A stretch of 64,000 nt of DNA from assembly GCA_023511995.1 (NCBI GenBank), contig JAIMAL010000002.1:62001-126000 (forward strand), in the 5' to 3' direction. The DNA is from Burkholderiales bacterium. Its GTDB lineage: Bacteria > Pseudomonadota > Gammaproteobacteria > Burkholderiales > Thiobacteraceae. A program made the position numbers and the translations under genes. This document shows, in pieces, positions 59,565-64,000 of the stretch. Within the stretch, counting starts at the first letter, position 1. Every line of letters starts with the position of its first letter. The notes below the pieces were generated by a model. It ran no database searches and had not been told where the DNA came from. It worked only from the letters and a program-made list of their open reading frames with translations.

Positions 59565-60632
59565 TCAGTTGACCTTGGGATCAAGCTCGCCCTTCTCGTA
59601 GCGCTTGGACATCTCCTCGAGGGAGTAGATCTTGGTGAACTTGCTTGCCTGACCCGCGGTGCCGAAGGCTTCGTAGCGCGCCTTGCAGATTTCCTTCATC
59701 GCCTTGGTGGCAGCGCTCAGGAATTTGCGCGGATCGAATTCCTTCTTGTTTTCGGTGAGGAACTTGCGCACCGCCCCAGTGGAGGCCATGCGCAGGTCGG
59801 TATCGATGTTGACCTTGCGCACGCCATGTTTGATGCCTTCGACGATCTCCTCCACCGGCACGCCATAGGTCTCGCCCATGTCGCCGCCATACTCGTTGAT
59901 GATCTTCAACCACTCCTGGGGCACGGAGGAGGAGCCGTGCATGACCAGGTGGACGTTGGGAATGCGGGCGTGGATTTCCTTCACCCGGTCGATGGCGAGG
60001 ATGTCCCCCGTCGGCGGGCGGGTGAACTTGTAGGCGCCATGGGAAGTGCCGATGGCGATGGCCAGCGCATCCACGCCGGTCTTGCGCACGAAGTCGGCCG
60101 CCTCGTTGGGGTCGGTGAGGAGCTTGGAATGGTCGAGGGTGCCTTCGGCGCCGATGCCATCCTCCTCGCCGGCCTTGCCGGTTTCCAGGGAACCCAGGCA
60201 GCCCAGCTCACCCTCCACGGAAACGCCGCAGGCATGGGCGATCTCCACCACCTTGCGGGTGACTTCCACGTTGTATTCGTAGCTGGAGGGGGTTTTGCCG
60301 TCTTCCAGCAGGGAGCCGTCCATCATGACCGAGGAGAAGCCAAGCTGGATGGAACGGACGCAGACCGCGGGCGAGGTGCCATGGTCCTGGTGCATGCACA
60401 CCGGGATGTGGGGCCACTCTTCGATCGCCGCCAGGATCAGGTGGCGCAGGAAAGGCGCCCCTGCATATTTGCGCGCCCCGGCGGAAGCCTGGACGATGAC
60501 GGGGCTGTTGGTCTCGTGTGCCGCCTCCATGATGGCGCGCATCTGTTCCAGATTGTTGACATTGAATGCCGGCACGCCGTAGCCGTTCTCGGCGGCGTGA
60601 TCCAGCAGTTGGCGCAGGGTGATCAGTGCCAT
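59565..60632 (-). CDS. fba: Class II fructose-bisphosphate aldolase (CbbA/Fba)
   Basis: This is a 354-residue protein from ATG 60632 ([27 protein letters not shown]) with AAGGAG upstream. Class II motifs: HQDHG ([11 protein letters not shown], Asp/His of the active site), [22 protein letters not shown] and VMHGSSSVP. It condenses DHAP with G3P or erythrose-4-P in the Calvin cycle, or works in gluconeogenesis. It is the last gene of gap-pgk-pyk-fba. Confidence 0.97.
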   Translation of the reverse strand: MALITLRQLLDHAAENGYGVPAFNVNNLEQMRAIMEAAHETNSPVIVQASAGARKYAGAPFLRHLILAAIEEWPHIPVCMHQDHGTSPAVCVRSIQLGFSSVMMDGSLLEDGKTPSSYEYNVEVTRKVVEIAHACGVSVEGELGCLGSLETGKAGEEDGIGAEGTLDHSKLLTDPNEAADFVRKTGVDALAIAIGTSHGAYKFTRPPTGDILAIDRVKEIHARIPNVHLVMHGSSSVPQEWLKIINEYGGDMGETYGVPVEEIVEGIKHGVRKVNIDTDLRMASTGAVRKFLTENKKEFDPRKFLSAATKAMKEICKARYEAFGTAGQASKFTKIYSLEEMSKRYEKGELDPKVN

Positions 60633-60687
60633 TGTTCTCTCCTTGAGGGTTTGACTAAACGTTCCGGGCGGAAAGGCAGTTGGCCAT

Positions 60688-62124
60688 TCACGCCCTCCTG
60701 TGATCGCCCACCCGCACGATGCGCATGGTGTTGGTTCCCCCCGATTTGCCGATGGCTTCACCGAAGGTGATGATGATCAGGTCGCCGTCACGCACGGCGC
60801 CACGGCGACGCAGCTCGTCTTCCGCCTCCAGCAGGAGCTGTTCCCGATCTTTCGTCGTGGTCTTGAAGTTGACGGGGTAGACGCCGCGGAACAACGTCAA
60901 CTTTCTACGGGTTTCGACTTCGGGTGTCAAGGCGTAGATGGGCACTTCCGAGTGAAGCCGGGACATCCAGAGGGCGGTGGAGCCGGACTGGGTCAGCGCA
61001 CAGATGGCCTTCACCTTGATGTGGTTGGCGGTGAACATGGTGGACATGGCGATGGCCTCGTCCGCCCGTTCGAACACCTTCTTCACCTTGTATTGGGCGA
61101 GGAAGGAAATGTCGACTTCTTTTTCTGCCTCGGCGCAGATGCGGTCCATGGCGGCGATGGTTTCCACCGGATACTTGCCGGTGGCCGTCTCCGCCGACAG
61201 CATGACCGCGTCCGTGCCGTCGAGCACGGCATTGGCCACGTCGGAGACCTCGGCACGCGTGGGGATGGGGTTCTCGATCATGGATTCCATCATCTGCGTG
61301 GCGATGATGGCGAGCTTGTTCTGCTGGCGGGCCATGCGGATCATTCTTTTCTGCAGGCCGGGCACGGCGGCATCCCCCACCTCCACACCGAGGTCGCCCC
61401 GCGCCACCATGATGGCATCCGCCGCATCGATGATTTCCTCCAGGGCCGCCACCGCCTCCGCCCGCTCGATCTTGGCGACGATGAGCCCGCGCCCACCCGC
61501 CTCGCGCAACAGACGCCGCGCCCGCTCCACGTCGGCGCCGCTGCGGGGAAAGGAGACGGCGAGATAATCCGCCTTGAAGGCGGCCGCGGTCTGGATGTCC
61601 TCGATATCCTTTTCCGTCAGCGCCGGCGCGGACAGCCCCCCACCGAGGCGGTTGATGCCCTTGTTGTTGGACAGCACGCCCCCCTGCTTAACGGTGCAGA
61701 TGATTTCATCCCCGCGCACCTCCTCCACCCACATGGTAATGCGGCCATCGTCCAAGAGGAGCGTGGAGCCACGGGAGACATCCCGCGGCAGCTCTTTGTA
61801 GTCCAGGCCGACGCGTTCCTGATTGCCCAGCTCGCAGTTGGCATCGAGGATGAAACGGTCACCGGCCTTCAGGGTGACCGAGCCGGTGGCGAACTTGCCG
61901 ATGCGGATCTTGGGTCCCTGCAGGTCGGCGAGCACCCCCACCGTCTTGCCCCGCGCCCGCGCCAAGGAGCGGATCATCTCCGCCCGGCGGATGTGGTCCT
62001 CGGCGGTACCGTGGGAGAAATTGAGGCGCACCACGTCGAGGCCTGCGGCGATCATCTTGTCCAGAACCTTCGGGTCGTCACAGGCAGGGCCGAGGGTGGC
62101 GACGATTTTGGTGCGTCTTAGCAT
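60688..62124 (-). CDS. pyk: Pyruvate kinase
   Basis: This is a 478-residue protein starting [21 protein letters not shown]. It contains the active-site signature [19 protein letters not shown], the [14 protein letters not shown]-type segment [14 protein letters not shown], and the C-terminal allosteric domain. It converts PEP and ADP to pyruvate and ATP. It is located between pgk and fba, with 76 bases to the pgk stop. Confidence 0.97.
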   Translation of the reverse strand: MLRRTKIVATLGPACDDPKVLDKMIAAGLDVVRLNFSHGTAEDHIRRAEMIRSLARARGKTVGVLADLQGPKIRIGKFATGSVTLKAGDRFILDANCELGNQERVGLDYKELPRDVSRGSTLLLDDGRITMWVEEVRGDEIICTVKQGGVLSNNKGINRLGGGLSAPALTEKDIEDIQTAAAFKADYLAVSFPRSGADVERARRLLREAGGRGLIVAKIERAEAVAALEEIIDAADAIMVARGDLGVEVGDAAVPGLQKRMIRMARQQNKLAIIATQMMESMIENPIPTRAEVSDVANAVLDGTDAVMLSAETATGKYPVETIAAMDRICAEAEKEVDISFLAQYKVKKVFERADEAIAMSTMFTANHIKVKAICALTQSGSTALWMSRLHSEVPIYALTPEVETRRKLTLFRGVYPVNFKTTTKDREQLLLEAEDELRRRGAVRDGDLIIITFGEAIGKSGGTNTMRIVRVGDHRRA

Positions 62125-62200
62125 TGACGTCCTTCACTCAAAATGCAAAAGGCGCCCGGCCGCTCGCGCCGCGGCCCGCGCGCCCCGATCCGCCTTTGCC

Positions 62201-63382
62201 TCAACCCCGCGCCCGTTCTTCCAGGATGGCCACCGCGGGCAGTTTCTTCCCTTCCAGGTATTCGAGGAAGGCGCCACCCGCGGTGGAGATGTAGGACACC
62301 TTGTCGTAGATGCCGTATTTCTGGATGGCGGCGATGGTATCGCCGCCGCCGGCCAGGGTGAAGGCCGGGGTGGCGGCAATGGCCTCGGCGATTTTCTTCG
62401 TGCCCTCGCCGAACTGGTCGAACTCGAACACCCCCACCGGACCGTTCCACACCACCGTGCCGGCGGCCATGATGATGTCGGCCAGTTCCTGGGCGCTTCT
62501 CGGGCCGATGTCGAAGATCATGTCGTCGTCGGCCACTTCCTTGACGTCCTTCACCACGGCCGGTTCATTGGCGTCAAACTTCTTGCCCACCACCACGTCC
62601 ACCGGGATGGGGATACGCGCCCCGCGGGCGGACATTTTCTCCATCAGCGATTTCGCGGTGGGAACCAGGTCATCCTCGCACAGGGATTTGCCCACGTTGT
62701 AGCCCGCCGCCTTGATGAAGGTGTTGGCAATGCCGCCCCCCACCACGAGCTGATCCACCTTTTCCGAAAGGGATTCGAGAACGGTGAGCTTGGTGGAAAC
62801 CTTGGAGCCGCCGACGATGGCCACCATCGGCCGCGCCGGATTGGCCAGGGCCTTTTCCAGAGCCTCCAGCTCCTGCATCAGCAGCAGCCCGGCGCAGGCC
62901 ACCGGCGCATACTTGGCGATACCATGGGTGGAAGCCTCGGCGCGGTGGGCGGTGCCGAAGGCATCCATGACGAAGACATCGCACAGGGCGGCGTATTTCT
63001 TCGCCAGCTCGTCGTCGTTCTTTTTCTCGCCCTTGTTGAAACGAACGTTTTCCAGCACCACGAGCTCGCCTTCCGCCACCTCGAAGCCGCCATCCACCCA
63101 GTTGCGGATGAGGCGGACGGATTTGCCCAGCCGTTGGGAGATGTTGTCGGCCACGGGCTTCAACGAGTTTTCTTCGGAAAACTCCCCTTCCGTGGGCCGC
63201 CCCAGGTGGGAGGTGACCATGACCCGCGCGCCCTGCTTCAGGCAATGCTCGATGGTGGCCATGGAGGCGGCGATGCGGGCATCCGAGGTCACTTTGCCAT
63301 CCTTGACCGGCACGTTCAGATCGGCGCGGATGAACACCCGTTTGCCCTTCAGATCGAGATCGGTGAGTTTGATGACGGACAT
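62201..63382 (-). CDS. pgk: Phosphoglycerate kinase
   Basis: This is a 393-residue monomeric kinase ([26 protein letters not shown]). It has the substrate motifs [43 protein letters not shown] and the nucleotide loop [12 protein letters not shown]. It phosphorylates 3-phosphoglycerate, the product of RuBisCO, in the Calvin cycle. It is downstream of gap with 107 bases between them. Confidence 0.98.
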   Translation of the reverse strand: MSVIKLTDLDLKGKRVFIRADLNVPVKDGKVTSDARIAASMATIEHCLKQGARVMVTSHLGRPTEGEFSEENSLKPVADNISQRLGKSVRLIRNWVDGGFEVAEGELVVLENVRFNKGEKKNDDELAKKYAALCDVFVMDAFGTAHRAEASTHGIAKYAPVACAGLLLMQELEALEKALANPARPMVAIVGGSKVSTKLTVLESLSEKVDQLVVGGGIANTFIKAAGYNVGKSLCEDDLVPTAKSLMEKMSARGARIPIPVDVVVGKKFDANEPAVVKDVKEVADDDMIFDIGPRSAQELADIIMAAGTVVWNGPVGVFEFDQFGEGTKKIAEAIAATPAFTLAGGGDTIAAIQKYGIYDKVSYISTAGGAFLEYLEGKKLPAVAILEERARG

Positions 63383-63489
63383 GGTTCCCTCCTGATTGCG
63401 ATAAGGTGTCAGGCATGGAGCCTCTCCATGCCTGACACCTCACGGCGCAGGCCGCGGGCGCTCCCGCGGCCTGCCCTTCCGCGAATCGA

Positions 63490-64000
<511 letters not shown>

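Overview
The window is a high-GC chromosome segment of a chemolithoautotrophic proteobacterium, most probably a betaproteobacterium of the sulfur-oxidiser type. The left end has the mlaFEDCB / ABC exporter / BolA / murA / hisGDCBHA gene order familiar from Betaproteobacteria. The right half is devoted to CO2 fixation. No rRNA, tRNA, IS element or CRISPR array was seen. Taxonomy is inferred from gene content and order only.

Layout. 1-4538 (minus): histidine operon hisG-hisD-hisC-hisB-hisH-hisA (hisA runs off the left edge). 4641-6614 (plus): an LtaS/OpgB-type sulfatase-fold membrane enzyme sitting between hisG and murA. 6676-12900 (minus): murA, a BolA protein, a two-gene ABC-2 exporter and the Mla lipid-transport operon. 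13011-16177: a DUF72-like protein, a luciferase-like monooxygenase, an SDR epimerase and a lone ABC ATPase. 16280-28286 (plus): a sigma54-type response regulator followed by an MSHA-type pilus/secretion operon (MshM, secretin MshL, TPR protein, MshE with a c-di-GMP-binding MshEN motif, MshG, PilM/N/O/P-like proteins and a non-canonical pilin-like protein). 28355-30831 (minus): Sua5/TsaC, a small unknown protein and an aldolase fused to a Dabb domain.

30876-59309 is a CO2-fixation and CO2-concentrating superlocus. The RuBisCO operon cbbL-cbbS-cbbQ-cbbO is divergent from a LysR gene (cbbR1). It is followed by an alpha-carboxysome operon with no RuBisCO genes: csoS2, csoSCA, csoS4A, csoS4B, two csoS1 genes, a bacterioferritin-like gene, acRAF, a McdA-type ParA, a 58-residue McdB, and a SulP transporter. 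This operon is divergent from a second LysR gene. Next come a DAB1 inorganic-carbon uptake operon (dabB1, a half-antiporter-like membrane protein, dabA1, and CPII, a bicarbonate-sensing PII-like protein) and a DAB2 operon (dabB2, dabA2, a zinc-ribbon protein) divergent from a third LysR gene. The right edge (59565-64000, minus) is a Calvin/glycolysis operon gap-pgk-pyk-fba.

How it works together (inference from families): DAB1, DAB2 and SulP would raise cytosolic bicarbonate; CsoSCA would release CO2 inside carboxysomes built from CsoS1/CsoS4/CsoS2; McdAB would space the carboxysomes; CbbQO would reactivate RuBisCO; and gap/pgk/fba would process 3-phosphoglycerate. The most notable observations are the orphan carboxysome operon beside a RuBisCO whose small subunit has the insert of the non-carboxysomal (IAq) type, a dnaX-like -1 frameshift cassette inside csoS2, the minimal McdB, and a short motif shared by the cso, dab1 and dab2 control regions.
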